From contig NZ_QJJL01000001.1 of NCBI RefSeq assembly GCF_003201935.1, positions 248,001 through 312,000 of the forward strand: a stretch of DNA of 64,000 nt, written 5' to 3'. Shown one piece after another: positions 8,666 through 17,608 of this stretch. The stretch is from Loktanella sp. PT4BL (GTDB lineage Bacteria > Pseudomonadota > Alphaproteobacteria > Rhodobacterales > Rhodobacteraceae). The notes under the pieces are model-generated. The model had not been told where the DNA came from. It was given only the letters and a program-made list of their open reading frames with translations, and ran no database searches. Position numbers and translations under genes: made by a program. The first letter of the stretch is position 1, and each line of letters begins with the position of its first letter.

Positions 8666-9652
8666 ATGCGCGCACCGTCCTTCTGGTTCACCCCACCTGA
8701 TCACCCCACGTTAATCGCGCGCGCATTGGCGCCCTTGGCTGCACTTTACGCCGCTGGCACCGCACGCCGCCTGCGCCGGCCCGCCAAGGTGAAGGCCAAC
8801 GTGCCGGTCATTTGTATTGGCAATATCAATGCCGGAGGAACGGGCAAGACACCGACGACCATCGCTTTGATCGCGCGCCTTATAGATCGCGGCCGCACCC
8901 CACATGTCGTGTCACGGGGCTATGGTGGCAGCCTTGAAGGCCCCGTGCGTGTCAGTGAGCGCGACCATAAAGCGGATCAGACAGGGGATGAGCCGCTGCT
9001 TCTGGCTGCCTTTGCGCCCACGTGGGTGGCCAAAGACCGCGCCGCTGGTGTGCGTGCCGCACAAGAGGCGGGCGCGGATGTCATCCTGCTGGACGACGGG
9101 TTCCAGAACCCCGATGTGGCCAAAGACCTCTCGATCATTGTCGTCGATGCGATGCGGGGGTTCGGCAATGGCCGTGTTATTCCTGCAGGGCCCTTGCGCG
9201 AAACTGTGGCGTCGGGTCTCAAGCGGGCTGATCTGGTGCTGTCCATCGGGCCACCTGCGGCACAAGACCGCTTTGGCGCGCAGTGGCATTTTGATGTGCC
9301 GCATCTTGTGGGCCATCTGGCTCCGCTGCCGACCGGCATGCCATGGCGTGATCTGAAACTCCTCGCCTTTGCTGGGATCGGGCACCCCGAGAAGTTTTTT
9401 GTCACGCTCCGCGATATGGGCGCGACTTTGGTCCGCGCCGAGGCGCTGGGCGATCATCAACCCTTGACCGAGGCTTTGATGAAGCGCCTTGAGATAGAGG
9501 CAGAGGCGCGCAAAGCACAGCTTGTCACAACCGAGAAAGACGCCGTGCGCCTGCCCGCCAGTTTTCGCATGAAAGTGCTGACCCTTCCGGTGCGTCTGCA
9601 GCTGGTGGATTGGGCGCCGATTGATGCGGGTTTTGACCGCCTGGGGCTTTAA
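8666..9652 (+). CDS. lpxK: tetraacyldisaccharide 4'-kinase
   Basis: 328 residues, the normal LpxK length. A Walker A motif ([11 protein letters not shown], residues 52-62) is followed by SRGYGG, the DDGFQNPDV segment and a C-terminal [10 protein letters not shown] motif, all LpxK hallmarks. It phosphorylates the 4'-position of the lipid A disaccharide precursor at the inner membrane; an N-terminal hydrophobic stretch (~residues 14-32) would dock it there. The start codon follows directly on the stop of the upstream glycosyltransferase, and it ends the operon. Its stop overlaps that of the opposing CoA transferase gene. Confidence 0.95.
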   Translation: MRAPSFWFTPPDHPTLIARALAPLAALYAAGTARRLRRPAKVKANVPVICIGNINAGGTGKTPTTIALIARLIDRGRTPHVVSRGYGGSLEGPVRVSERDHKADQTGDEPLLLAAFAPTWVAKDRAAGVRAAQEAGADVILLDDGFQNPDVAKDLSIIVVDAMRGFGNGRVIPAGPLRETVASGLKRADLVLSIGPPAAQDRFGAQWHFDVPHLVGHLAPLPTGMPWRDLKLLAFAGIGHPEKFFVTLRDMGATLVRAEALGDHQPLTEALMKRLEIEAEARKAQLVTTEKDAVRLPASFRMKVLTLPVRLQLVDWAPIDAGFDRLGL

Positions 9653-10770
9653 TCCAGCAGGTCCTGATCGGCACCCAGTTTCGGTGACGCGGTCCTTGGC
9701 GTCACATCGGCATCCGAGAATGTGATCGGCAGACGTACAGAGGGCACCCCGTCCAGATCAACACGCATGCCGCGGTGGATTACTTGGGGATCGGCGAAGG
9801 TTTCTTCCAAATCATTTATGGGTCCTGCGGGGACACCATGTGTTTCGCAGGCAGCCAAGAGATCTGCCTTGGTCCATGTCTGCGTTTTCGCTGTCAACAG
9901 TGCCGTTAGCGCATCGCGGTTCTTCAAACGCGCTGCATTGGTCGCATAGTCGGGATGCGGCGCCAATTCCGGCAGGCCCAGAAGTACACAGAAATGCTGG
10001 TACTGCCCGTCGTTCCCGCTGGCGACGATGATATGCCCGTCGGCGCAGTCAAAGACCTGATAGGGCACGATATTGGGGTGCGCATTGCCCATACGCTGGG
10101 GCGCGTTTCCCGTTGCCAGATAGTTCATCGCCTGATTGGTCATCACAGCGGTGGCCACATCCATCAGCGCCATGTCAATATGCTGGCCCTTGCCCGTCGT
10201 TTGCCGCTGGTTCACGGCCGCAAGGATTCCTGTGCAGGCATAGATGCCGGTGAAAATATCCGTCACCGCGACGCCCACTTTCTGCGGCTGCCCGTCAGGG
10301 GGGCCTGTGACGGACATCAGGCCTGACATGCCCTGAATGATGTAGTCATAGCCTGCGCGTTTGGCGTAGGGCCCGGTCTGGCCAAAACCGGTGATCGAGC
10401 AATAGATCAGACGGGGGTTAAGCGCGGAAAGGCTGGCGTAGTCGAGCCCGTATTTGGCCAGCCCACCCACCTTGAAGTTCTCGATCAGGATATCGGCGTC
10501 CGCCACAAGACGGCGCACTTGCGCTTGGCCTTCGGGGGTGCGGAAATCAATGACCACCGATTTCTTGCCGCGATTGCAGCAATGAAAATAGGCGGCGGCC
10601 TGTTCGCCCTCGTGATCGACAAAGGGAGGACCCCATTGGCGCGTGTCATCGCCTTGGGGGCTTTCGACCTTGATAACTTCAGCACCAAGGTCGGCAAGTG
10701 TCTGTCCGGCAAGCGGGCCCGCAAGGACCCGCGCCAGTTCCACAACTTTCAGGCCCGCAAGAGGCTGCAT
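9649..10770 (-). CDS. CaiB/BaiF family CoA transferase (class III)
   Basis: 373 residues. It shows the class III CoA transferase fold: [28 protein letters not shown] at the N-terminus, [10 protein letters not shown], and the catalytic aspartate in the DMALMDVA segment. Such enzymes move CoA between carboxylic acids (formyl-, carnitine-, mesaconyl-, succinyl-CoA types). Which pair is used here cannot be told. It lies 31 nt after the dsbA-like gene on the same strand and converges on lpxK. It is probably a metabolic gene unrelated to its neighbours. Confidence 0.9.
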   Translation of the reverse strand: MQPLAGLKVVELARVLAGPLAGQTLADLGAEVIKVESPQGDDTRQWGPPFVDHEGEQAAAYFHCCNRGKKSVVIDFRTPEGQAQVRRLVADADILIENFKVGGLAKYGLDYASLSALNPRLIYCSITGFGQTGPYAKRAGYDYIIQGMSGLMSVTGPPDGQPQKVGVAVTDIFTGIYACTGILAAVNQRQTTGKGQHIDMALMDVATAVMTNQAMNYLATGNAPQRMGNAHPNIVPYQVFDCADGHIIVASGNDGQYQHFCVLLGLPELAPHPDYATNAARLKNRDALTALLTAKTQTWTKADLLAACETHGVPAGPINDLEETFADPQVIHRGMRVDLDGVPSVRLPITFSDADVTPRTASPKLGADQDLLD

Positions 10771-10801
10771 TGCAATTCTTTCAGTTCATGCGCGGGCTGA
10801 T

Positions 10802-11467
10802 CTAGCCCAGCTTTCCGTCCAGAATAGCAGCGAATTCATCATAGGCCATGTTGGAATACTTCTGACCGTCGATCAGGAAGCTTGGCGTGCCTGTGATCCC
10901 GTCACGGTCGGCATTTTCCTGATACCATGTGAACAAAGCCTCGGCCTTGGCCGCATCGCTGAGGCAGGCATCAAGTGCCGCATCATCCATGCCTGCCGTC
11001 TTGGCCAAGCGGCGCAACTCTTCAACGATTGTGGCCGGATCACCAGACGCGAGCCAGTTGCGTTGCTCTGTGTAAAGCAGTTCCGAGAAGGCAAAGAAGA
11101 ACTCAGGCGTGTTGTTGCAGCGTGCAATCATAGAAGCCCAAAGGCCCGGACGGTCGAAATAGACTTCGCGGTAGACAAAACGGATCCGGCCTGTGTCGAT
11201 ATAGTTTTCCTTCAGCGCCTGATACTGGTTGGCGTGGAACGTCGCACAGTGCGGGCAGGTGTAAGAGGCATATTCGATCACCTCAACCGGTGCATCGGGA
11301 TTACCCAGAACCATTTCGATCACTTCAGGCAGTGCACCATCGGCGCTTTGCGCCATGGCCGCCCCCGGCAAGAGCCCAGTTGCAGGGTCAGGCCGTGTCA
11401 GTGTCCAACCAGCGCCCAGCGCGACCAAAGCACTGCCACCTGCGGTCAAAAGAGTTCTACGTTTCAT
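10802..11467 (-). CDS. DsbA family thiol:disulfide oxidoreductase
   Basis: 221 residues. An N-terminal export signal (MKRRTLLTAGGSALVALGAG) begins with paired arginines, so either Sec or Tat export is possible. The mature part is a thioredoxin fold with the redox motif CPHC at Cys71-Cys74, then long alpha insertions, as in DsbA/ScsC/BdbD-like proteins. It would form or shuffle disulfides in periplasmic proteins. It starts 2 nt after the stop of the dciA-like gene, so the two are co-transcribed. A disulfide partner such as DsbB is not in the window. Confidence 0.9.
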   Translation of the reverse strand: MKRRTLLTAGGSALVALGAGWTLTRPDPATGLLPGAAMAQSADGALPEVIEMVLGNPDAPVEVIEYASYTCPHCATFHANQYQALKENYIDTGRIRFVYREVYFDRPGLWASMIARCNNTPEFFFAFSELLYTEQRNWLASGDPATIVEELRRLAKTAGMDDAALDACLSDAAKAEALFTWYQENADRDGITGTPSFLIDGQKYSNMAYDEFAAILDGKLG

Positions 11468-11469
11468 AT

Positions 11470-11988
11470 CTACCTCTGATGCGAGTTTTGTTTCGTTAAG
11501 ACGTTTGCGCCCAGCGCGGTCAGCGCCGCACGCAATTTTTCGTTTTCCACTTTTTCAGATAGGGCCTTCGCGGCTGATTCCACGGCCGGGTCCGGTGTTT
11601 TCCTGACTTTTGGTGCGTGCCCAAAGGCCACGCGCCCTTCGGCAAAGCCCGTTGGCGCTGTCTGCGTGATCCGGACCCGCGAAATAGCGCGGTAGCCGTA
11701 GCAGGCATTGACCTTTTCGCGAATCTGCTCTTTTTGCATTTCCAGCATGGGGGCCTGCGCCCCTGTTGTCAGCAAAGTCAGCGTCGCACCCATGCCACCC
11801 TTGCCGTAGCTGACGTTCACAGGCGTGGCGATTGCGGCTGTCGCTTGTCCCACCACCTCGGACCAATGCGTCAAAAGGCGGGTCACAGCAAAGCCGCGAT
11901 CCTCGCTGGCTTTGCGCACTTTGCCTTGCATCAACGTCGCCGCGCGGGAAAATCCGCGCGTGGTGCTGGTAGGACGTGGTTCTTTCAT
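11470..11988 (-). CDS. DUF721 / DciA family protein
   Basis: 172 residues. The N-terminal part (FAVTRLLTHWSEVVGQATAAIATPV) matches DUF721. This is the DciA family, which helps load the replicative helicase DnaB in bacteria lacking DnaC. The C-terminal ~60 residues are charged and alanine-rich, probably a flexible helical tail. The gene is divergent from mutY with a 68-nt gap and is followed immediately by the dsbA-like gene. The pairing of mutY and dciA is common in Rhodobacterales. Confidence 0.82.
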   Translation of the reverse strand: MKEPRPTSTTRGFSRAATLMQGKVRKASEDRGFAVTRLLTHWSEVVGQATAAIATPVNVSYGKGGMGATLTLLTTGAQAPMLEMQKEQIREKVNACYGYRAISRVRITQTAPTGFAEGRVAFGHAPKVRKTPDPAVESAAKALSEKVENEKLRAALTALGANVLTKQNSHQR

Positions 11989-12056
11989 GTCTAAGCCCTA
12001 CTCTAAGATGAAAGACGCGCCAAGTCTGCGGGGCGGTTTGAAACGGGTAATAAACA

Positions 12057-13109
12057 TTGCGTGACCTTAGTGCAGAGCTTTTGGCATGGTATGACATCCA
12101 TGCACGCGAAATGCCGTGGCGTGTGCCGCCTGCTGATCGTAAGGCGGGTGTCCTGCCTGATCCTTATGCTGTCTGGATGTCCGAGGTCATGTTGCAACAG
12201 ACAACCGTGGCCGCGGTGCGTGATTATCACCGCAAATTCATGACAATCTGGCCCGGAGTGGGCGATCTGGCCGCTGCTGATGACGCCGATGTCATGGCCG
12301 CTTGGGCGGGTTTGGGGTATTATGCCCGCGCCCGCAATTTGCTGAAATGTGCCCGAGCAGTGGTTGCCGATTATGACGGCGTATTCCCCGATACCTACGA
12401 CGCGCTGCTAAAACTGCCCGGCATCGGCCCCTACACAGCGGCGGCTGTTGCCGCGATTGCCTTTGACCGGCCCGAGACCGTCGTCGATGGCAATGTCGAG
12501 CGTGTCATGGCGCGCCTGTACGATATTCACGCGCCCCTGCCGGGTTCCAAGGCGGAACTGACTGCGCGTGCCGCAGAACTGACGCCCCAAACACGCCCCG
12601 GTGATTATGCACAGGCTGTGATGGATCTTGGCGCTACGATTTGCACGCCGCGCAGTCCGGCATGCGGGATCTGCCCGTGGCGTGATGACTGCGCTGCGCG
12701 CATTGCCGGTACCGCAGCGGACCTGCCCAAGAAAACACCTAAGAAAAAGACGCCAACCCGGTTTGGCATCGTCTATGTTGCGCGCCGCGAAGACGGCGCA
12801 TGGCTTTTGGAGACCCGTCCGGAAAAGGGCCTGTTGGGTGGCATGCTGGGCTGGCCGGGGTCGGATTGGAGCGATGATCCCGCACCAGAACCGCCGTTTG
12901 AGGCAGAATGGACAGCATTGGGCGAAGAGGCGCGGCATACCTTCACGCATTTTCATTTGCGGTTGAAGATCATGACGGCAAAGGTGGCCTTGGGCACAAA
13001 ACCTGCGCGCGGGGAATTCCTGTCACAAGGGAAATTTAACCCGACTGCGTTACCGACGGTGATGCGCAAGGTGTTTGATCTTGCCCATATGACGCTACGC
13101 GACGATTGA
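12057..13109 (+). CDS. mutY: A/G-specific adenine glycosylase
   Basis: 350 residues. It removes adenine mispaired with 8-oxoguanine. A TTG start at 12057 is the only in-frame start that keeps the conserved N-terminus, because a TAA lies two codons upstream. The catalytic Glu43 sits in SEVMLQQTT and Asp144 in VVDGNVERV, with the helix-hairpin-helix at LPGIGPYTAAAV. The [4Fe-4S] cluster cysteines are Cys196, Cys203, Cys206 and Cys212 (C-x6-C-x2-C-x5-C). A NUDIX-like 8-oxoG recognition domain follows. It is divergent from dciA. Confidence 0.95.
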   Translation: MRDLSAELLAWYDIHAREMPWRVPPADRKAGVLPDPYAVWMSEVMLQQTTVAAVRDYHRKFMTIWPGVGDLAAADDADVMAAWAGLGYYARARNLLKCARAVVADYDGVFPDTYDALLKLPGIGPYTAAAVAAIAFDRPETVVDGNVERVMARLYDIHAPLPGSKAELTARAAELTPQTRPGDYAQAVMDLGATICTPRSPACGICPWRDDCAARIAGTAADLPKKTPKKKTPTRFGIVYVARREDGAWLLETRPEKGLLGGMLGWPGSDWSDDPAPEPPFEAEWTALGEEARHTFTHFHLRLKIMTAKVALGTKPARGEFLSQGKFNPTALPTVMRKVFDLAHMTLRDD

Positions 13110-13161
13110 GAAGTAAGGCCGCTGAACCTATTGTTGTGACTGCAACGCTTTCGGACATGAT

Positions 13162-14304
13162 ATGACAAGCATTCCTGAAACATCAAAGATCGGTAACCTT
13201 TCCAGCGCGCTCCCTTTCTGGCTGTCGCTTGGCTTGGTGCCGCTCGCTGTTCTGGCGGCGGTTTATGGCGGGTGGGTGATCGCGCTTTTGCCCCTGTCGA
13301 CGTGGTATCTATTCACCTTTCTCGATTACGTCGTCGGGAAAAACACGCAAAACCCCGACGTTGAAACGCCGGAAGGACAGCTGTTCTGGTATCGGCTGAT
13401 CACACTTCTCTGGACGCCGTTCCAGCTGATCACAATCTTCGGGATCATGGTCTATGTGGTGCAATCCAACCACCTTAGACCGGTCGAGCAATGGTTGCTT
13501 TTTGCAGCACTTGGCATTCTGTCCGGCACAATCGGGATCACCTATGCGCATGAATTGATGCACCAGAAACCCAAACTGGAGCGTTGGCTGGCCGATATCC
13601 TTTTATCATCGGTGCTTTATGCGCATTTCCGGTCAGAGCATCTGCTGGTCCACCACCGCTATATCGGCACGCCACGCGATCCGGTGACCGCGCGCTATGG
13701 CGAAAGCTTCTACCGTTTCTTTCCGCGTGTTCTCTATCAATCGCTCGTGTCATCCTTCAAAGCCGAGAAGGCGATGTTGGCGCGCAAGGAATTGCCCTGG
13801 TATCATCGGTCAAACCCATTCTGGCGGTATTGGGCGCTTGAGGCCGGTTTTGTCCTGCTTGCATGGGGCATTGGTGGCTGGTGGGGCGTTTTCCTGTTCG
13901 CAACCCAGGCGTTCTGGGCGGTCTTTCAATTGGAACTGGTCGACTATGTGGAACACTACGGGCTCACACGGAAACACCTGGGCAATGGCAAATATGAACA
14001 CGTGCTGCCAAGGCATTCATGGAATGCATCGCAGCAGGCCTCCAACTGGCTGTTGATCAATCTGCAGCGACACTCCGATCACCACTACAAACCCAACAGG
14101 CGGTTTCCGTTGCTGCAAACCTACGATGACGATGAGGCGCCGCAACTGCCCTATGGTTATCCGCTGATGACGATGATCGCGCTGGTCCCGCCTGCATGGC
14201 GCAAGGTCATGAACCCGCGCGTCAAGGACTGGCGCCAGCGGTATTATCCAGAGATCAGGAACTGGAAACCCTACAAGACCGCCACAAATCCGATGCCGCG
14301 ATAG
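13162..14304 (+). CDS. alkB: AlkB-type alkane 1-monooxygenase (membrane di-iron hydroxylase)
   Basis: 380 residues, a six-helix membrane protein. All four histidine-bearing motifs of AlkB are present: HELMH (130-134), EHLLVHH (159-165), DYVEHYGL (261-268) and LQRHSDHH (301-308). The enzyme uses a non-haem di-iron centre and rubredoxin-delivered electrons to hydroxylate the terminal carbon of medium/long alkanes. No rubredoxin gene adjoins it. It lies 52 nt after mutY and converges on the RpoE-linked operon. DYVEHYGL, with Asp where AlkB usually has Asn, is a small deviation. Relatives act on alkyl chains of other lipids, so the natural substrate remains open. Confidence 0.9.
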   Translation: MTSIPETSKIGNLSSALPFWLSLGLVPLAVLAAVYGGWVIALLPLSTWYLFTFLDYVVGKNTQNPDVETPEGQLFWYRLITLLWTPFQLITIFGIMVYVVQSNHLRPVEQWLLFAALGILSGTIGITYAHELMHQKPKLERWLADILLSSVLYAHFRSEHLLVHHRYIGTPRDPVTARYGESFYRFFPRVLYQSLVSSFKAEKAMLARKELPWYHRSNPFWRYWALEAGFVLLAWGIGGWWGVFLFATQAFWAVFQLELVDYVEHYGLTRKHLGNGKYEHVLPRHSWNASQQASNWLLINLQRHSDHHYKPNRRFPLLQTYDDDEAPQLPYGYPLMTMIALVPPAWRKVMNPRVKDWRQRYYPEIRNWKPYKTATNPMPR

Positions 14305-14310
14305 CAGGCG

Positions 14311-15048
14311 CTATTTCGCGCCAAAGAGCCGGTAATACATCCAGTCCGGCATGAACTGCGACAGACGGAAGACCCATGAAAACAGCATGGGAAAGCTTTT
14401 CTTGAAGTTTTCGGTGTTCATATGCTCGAACACCTCCTTGGCGGCATCTTCTGCCGACATAATGAACGGCATGGTGAAATCGTTCTTGTCTGTCAGGCGT
14501 GTCTTGATGAAACCGGGGTTGATCAGCTGCACCTCAATTGGCGATGTGCGCAGATCGGCCTGCATTGATTCCGCCAAAGACATCAGCCCGGCCTTAGACG
14601 CCGAGTAACCAATCGCACCGGGCAGACCACGGAAACCGGACAGCGAACCAACAAGTACGATGTGCCCCGCCCCTTTCGCGACCATATCCTTGATGACGGC
14701 CCCCACGACACGGGAGGCGCCAAGGAAATTGACCTCGCCCATCATGTCCGCTTTCTCGTTGTCCCATTCCTGCGCCTTCATCGGCCAGTAGACGCCTGCG
14801 AGATAGACAACACCATCAATCTCGCCCGCTTCTTTCGCAGCGGCCTCAACCGCCGCGCGGTCGGCGACATCTACAGCGATGTAAGAGGCTTTTCCGGGAA
14901 GCTCCGCGACCAGTTCTTTCAACCGGTCCTCTGATCTGGCAGACACGATCACCTCGGCCCCTGCGCGGCTAAGGCTGAACGCGACTTCACGCCCCAGCCC
15001 CTCGCTTGCGCCTACAAGCCAGTATCGTTTTCCTTGCCAGTTTTTCAC
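14311..15048 (-). CDS. SDR family oxidoreductase, last gene of RpoE-linked operon
   Basis: 245 residues. The nucleotide motif is GASEGLG (13-19), YLAG (82-85) stands at the NNAG position, and the catalytic Tyr148/Lys152 lie in YSASK. A C-terminal tail of ~40 residues with aromatic residues may contact membrane. It is the fifth and last gene of a tight minus operon, starting 2 nt after the DUF3833 stop. The order FAD oxidoreductase-DUF1365-MFS-DUF3833-SDR matches, as I recall it, R. sphaeroides RSP1091-RSP1087, a core RpoE/singlet-oxygen regulon. The substrate is unknown. Confidence 0.87.
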   Translation of the reverse strand: MKNWQGKRYWLVGASEGLGREVAFSLSRAGAEVIVSARSEDRLKELVAELPGKASYIAVDVADRAAVEAAAKEAGEIDGVVYLAGVYWPMKAQEWDNEKADMMGEVNFLGASRVVGAVIKDMVAKGAGHIVLVGSLSGFRGLPGAIGYSASKAGLMSLAESMQADLRTSPIEVQLINPGFIKTRLTDKNDFTMPFIMSAEDAAKEVFEHMNTENFKKSFPMLFSWVFRLSQFMPDWMYYRLFGAK

Positions 15049-15050
15049 GG

Positions 15051-15623
15051 TTATTCTCCTGCGTAGGCTTTGTCTTTGGGGCGCATCGTCGCGACGAGCT
15101 CGGCCACTTTGATCCCGAACTTGCGGAACTGGCTGCGGTTCATGATTGACCCGTTGGACATCAGATACATCCAGTCTGTCACATCAAGCGCATGGCCGCC
15201 TGCCTCTTCGGTCAGCTTGATACGGTAGTTCAGGGAAACCGCTGAGCCTTTCTGCGCGCCATGACCGGACCCAACCAGATCAGGCGCATCAGCCTTGATT
15301 GACCCGTCATTGCCAAGGGTGAGTGTCCATTCGCGCTCTTGCACCTGCCCGCTGTCGTAATGAAAAACCTCTTTCATGGTCCCGACATTGCCGTTCCAAG
15401 AGGCCTCGAAGTCCGCCACAAAACGGGAAGACACACGACCGGTCGGCCCATAGATCACACCTTCGCAGACAATCGGCCCGTTGAACCGTTCGCGAATATC
15501 AAAAATCGGGCCATCTGCGTAATCATCGGATTTCTGCGCCCAGAACGACACGTAACGCTCTCGCAGAAATACGGCGATAGCCATCAACGCAGCGCCGATC
15601 AGGATGTAGGTCATAAACGACAT
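15051..15623 (-). CDS. DUF3833 domain-containing protein
   Basis: 190 residues. One N-terminal membrane helix or uncleaved signal (residues ~3-20) precedes a beta-rich domain with the DUF3833 pattern: FNGPIVCEGVIYGPTGRVSSRF, then FHYDSGQVQEREWTL and YLMSNGSIMNRSQFRKFG. The fold is probably lipocalin-like, and a lipid-handling role at the inner membrane is an inference. It sits 3 nt from the MFS gene upstream and 2 nt from the SDR gene downstream. Co-transcription with the RpoE-type promoter at 18945-18972 is expected. Confidence 0.85.
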   Translation of the reverse strand: MSFMTYILIGAALMAIAVFLRERYVSFWAQKSDDYADGPIFDIRERFNGPIVCEGVIYGPTGRVSSRFVADFEASWNGNVGTMKEVFHYDSGQVQEREWTLTLGNDGSIKADAPDLVGSGHGAQKGSAVSLNYRIKLTEEAGGHALDVTDWMYLMSNGSIMNRSQFRKFGIKVAELVATMRPKDKAYAGE

Positions 15624-15626
15624 CGT

Positions 15627-16853
15627 TTAGTCCTCAAGTCTTGTGGCAACCAGCAAACCGATTGCCAAAATTTTCAATAGCGATGGCACCAGTGCGTAGA
15701 GCACCGTCAGCATCGTGATGGCTTCAGCGGGCAAATCGGTTGCCCCGGCCTGAAAACCGGATCGTTCAAGTAGCGGCAGCAAAACCACCGCGGCGAAGGC
15801 AAGCGTGAACTTGTTCACCAAATTCCAAAGGCCAAATCCCTGTCCGCCATTGGGCGAGATGGCAGCCATACGTTTCGCAAACATTGCGGGCAGCAAAGTA
15901 AGGTCTGCGCCGATGCTTGCTCCACTTAGTACGCAGATAACCGCGAAAGGGATCACATCACCGGGCGATAAAGTGAGCGTGTAACCAAATGAAGCGACGG
16001 CAAGCACCATGGCGGCCAGCAAGACCGGCTTTGGCGAGAAGCGCCGCGCGAGGGCGGACCAAACAGGTGACGAAATTGCAGCGGCGAGGAAAAACAGAAC
16101 CAGAAGGGGCCCTTCCCAGCCTACCGCACCCAGTTTGCTCTCGACATAAAAGAGAAAAAGTGTCGAAGAGACAGCCAGAGGGGTGGCATTTACCAGAGCC
16201 AGAACAAGCAACTTGCGTGCCGTTTTGTCGCGGATGATTTCACCGATCTGCGATGGTTCCTGACTGACCCTTTCTTTCCACTCGGGCCACATAAAGATGG
16301 CGGCGGCCACAGTAAGCGCGGTAAAGCCGTAGGCGAAGGCCGCGAAAGGATCGGCCACTACGCCGATCAACACGGTGGGCACGACGGCGGCTATGCAGAC
16401 ACCGATCAAAGCCCCGCTTTCCCGCCAGGCGGCCAGCCGCACATGGCCCTGTGGGCCGCTGCCGGCTTTGCTGACACCTTGGGCGTAGAAGTTGATGGTG
16501 AGAAAGCTGAACGCCGTAAAGAGCCCTGTCACCGTGATAGCGAACCACCACAGTGGATTGATCGGCGGCGCCACCGCAAAAAGCCCTATCATCGAGAGCG
16601 CCATGACACCCGCGGTCAGCGTAATCACCAGCTTTTTGGCGCGGGTCAGCCGTTCGCTGATCCAGCCCAGAACAGGGTCCTGGATCATGTCGAAAAGACG
16701 CATTGCAAAAAGGAGCGTGCCGAGCGCGGCAAGGCTAACACCGTAAGTGTCGGCATAATATTTCGGCGCGTAGATATAGATCGGCAGGCCCGCACCAGCA
16801 AGCACGGCAGCGAAAAGCGAATAGGCGGGAAGGCGTTCGGTCAGCGCCCTCAC
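15627..16853 (-). CDS. MFS transporter, glycoside-pentoside-hexuronide (GPH)-like
   Basis: 408 residues with about 12 hydrophobic segments. The IYIYAPKYYADTYGVSLAALG segment near residue 30 and RLFDMIQDPVLGWISE (residues ~52-67) are typical of the MFS_2/GPH sodium-sugar symporter branch. It is inner-membrane. Its start overlaps the DUF1365 stop by 4 nt. Membership of an operon linked to fatty acid modification suggests a lipid-related cargo (fatty acid or lysolipid) rather than a sugar, but that is inference. Confidence 0.88.
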   Translation of the reverse strand: MRALTERLPAYSLFAAVLAGAGLPIYIYAPKYYADTYGVSLAALGTLLFAMRLFDMIQDPVLGWISERLTRAKKLVITLTAGVMALSMIGLFAVAPPINPLWWFAITVTGLFTAFSFLTINFYAQGVSKAGSGPQGHVRLAAWRESGALIGVCIAAVVPTVLIGVVADPFAAFAYGFTALTVAAAIFMWPEWKERVSQEPSQIGEIIRDKTARKLLVLALVNATPLAVSSTLFLFYVESKLGAVGWEGPLLVLFFLAAAISSPVWSALARRFSPKPVLLAAMVLAVASFGYTLTLSPGDVIPFAVICVLSGASIGADLTLLPAMFAKRMAAISPNGGQGFGLWNLVNKFTLAFAAVVLLPLLERSGFQAGATDLPAEAITMLTVLYALVPSLLKILAIGLLVATRLED

Positions 16854-17608
16854 CGGCTCACCTCATCTGCGGGTGGTTCGGGTTGCGACCGGAACGTCGC
16901 ACCTTTCCACCAGAGTTTCACTGCCTGCCAATGGATGAGCGCCAGCACGCGACGAGACCCGAAGGGCCGCCGGAGCGCCGCCTTAATGATCGCTGTGTTA
17001 CTGATGGGTTTGCGCGGCCCCGTCAGCGTGGCAATCAGCCCGCCGTTGCCGCGCGAATAGTCGATCCAGATTCCGATCGCATCAGGCTGGATATCAAAGC
17101 GAAACGTATAGCCGCCCTCGATTGGCTGGAACGGGGACACATGCATCAGTTTTTGTGCCGACAGTGTTTCATCCTTGGTGATCGCACGGCCATCCTCATG
17201 ACGACACAAGTAGGAATGGCGGTCGCCAAAGGTATTTGTCACCTCGGCAATCACTGTGGTCAGCGCGTCATCCGCATCATAGCAAAGCCAGAAGGAAACA
17301 GGGTTGAACACATGACCCAGAACGCGGGGCTGGGTGAGCAGCTCAATCCGTACAGCATCCGTGACATCGTATGCCGCAAGCACATTCCGCACCCACGCAG
17401 GCCCCGCACCAGCCTTGGGCGCGCCACCGTGATCGCTGTCATGCAGTGACATCAGGTTGCCTGCATTGCGCGAAAACAGGGTCGGGGTTGCCACCTCGGC
17501 CTCTGCGTCCAGCAACACATAATCGATCGAATAGCGAAAGGCGTTTTTTACCGCCCCCCGCCGTCCGTGGTAGGTCTCTGCTGCGATATGTTGAACGGTG
17601 GCTGTCAC
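16850..17608 (-). CDS. DUF1365 domain-containing protein (UfaO-like)
   Basis: 252 residues. DUF1365 signature segments are visible: YHGRRGAVKNAFRYSIDYVLLD at the N-terminus, RVLGHVFNPVSFWLCYD (residues ~95-111) and EVTNTFGDRHSYLC. In R. sphaeroides, as I recall, the homologue RSP1090 (UfaO) is needed to introduce oxygen during furan fatty acid synthesis and contributes to the singlet-oxygen response. It overlaps both neighbours by 4 nt (ATGA), the tightest possible coupling to the FAD enzyme upstream. The family call is firm; the functional transfer rests on conserved gene order. Confidence 0.87.
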   Translation of the reverse strand: MTATVQHIAAETYHGRRGAVKNAFRYSIDYVLLDAEAEVATPTLFSRNAGNLMSLHDSDHGGAPKAGAGPAWVRNVLAAYDVTDAVRIELLTQPRVLGHVFNPVSFWLCYDADDALTTVIAEVTNTFGDRHSYLCRHEDGRAITKDETLSAQKLMHVSPFQPIEGGYTFRFDIQPDAIGIWIDYSRGNGGLIATLTGPRKPISNTAIIKAALRRPFGSRRVLALIHWQAVKLWWKGATFRSQPEPPADEVSR

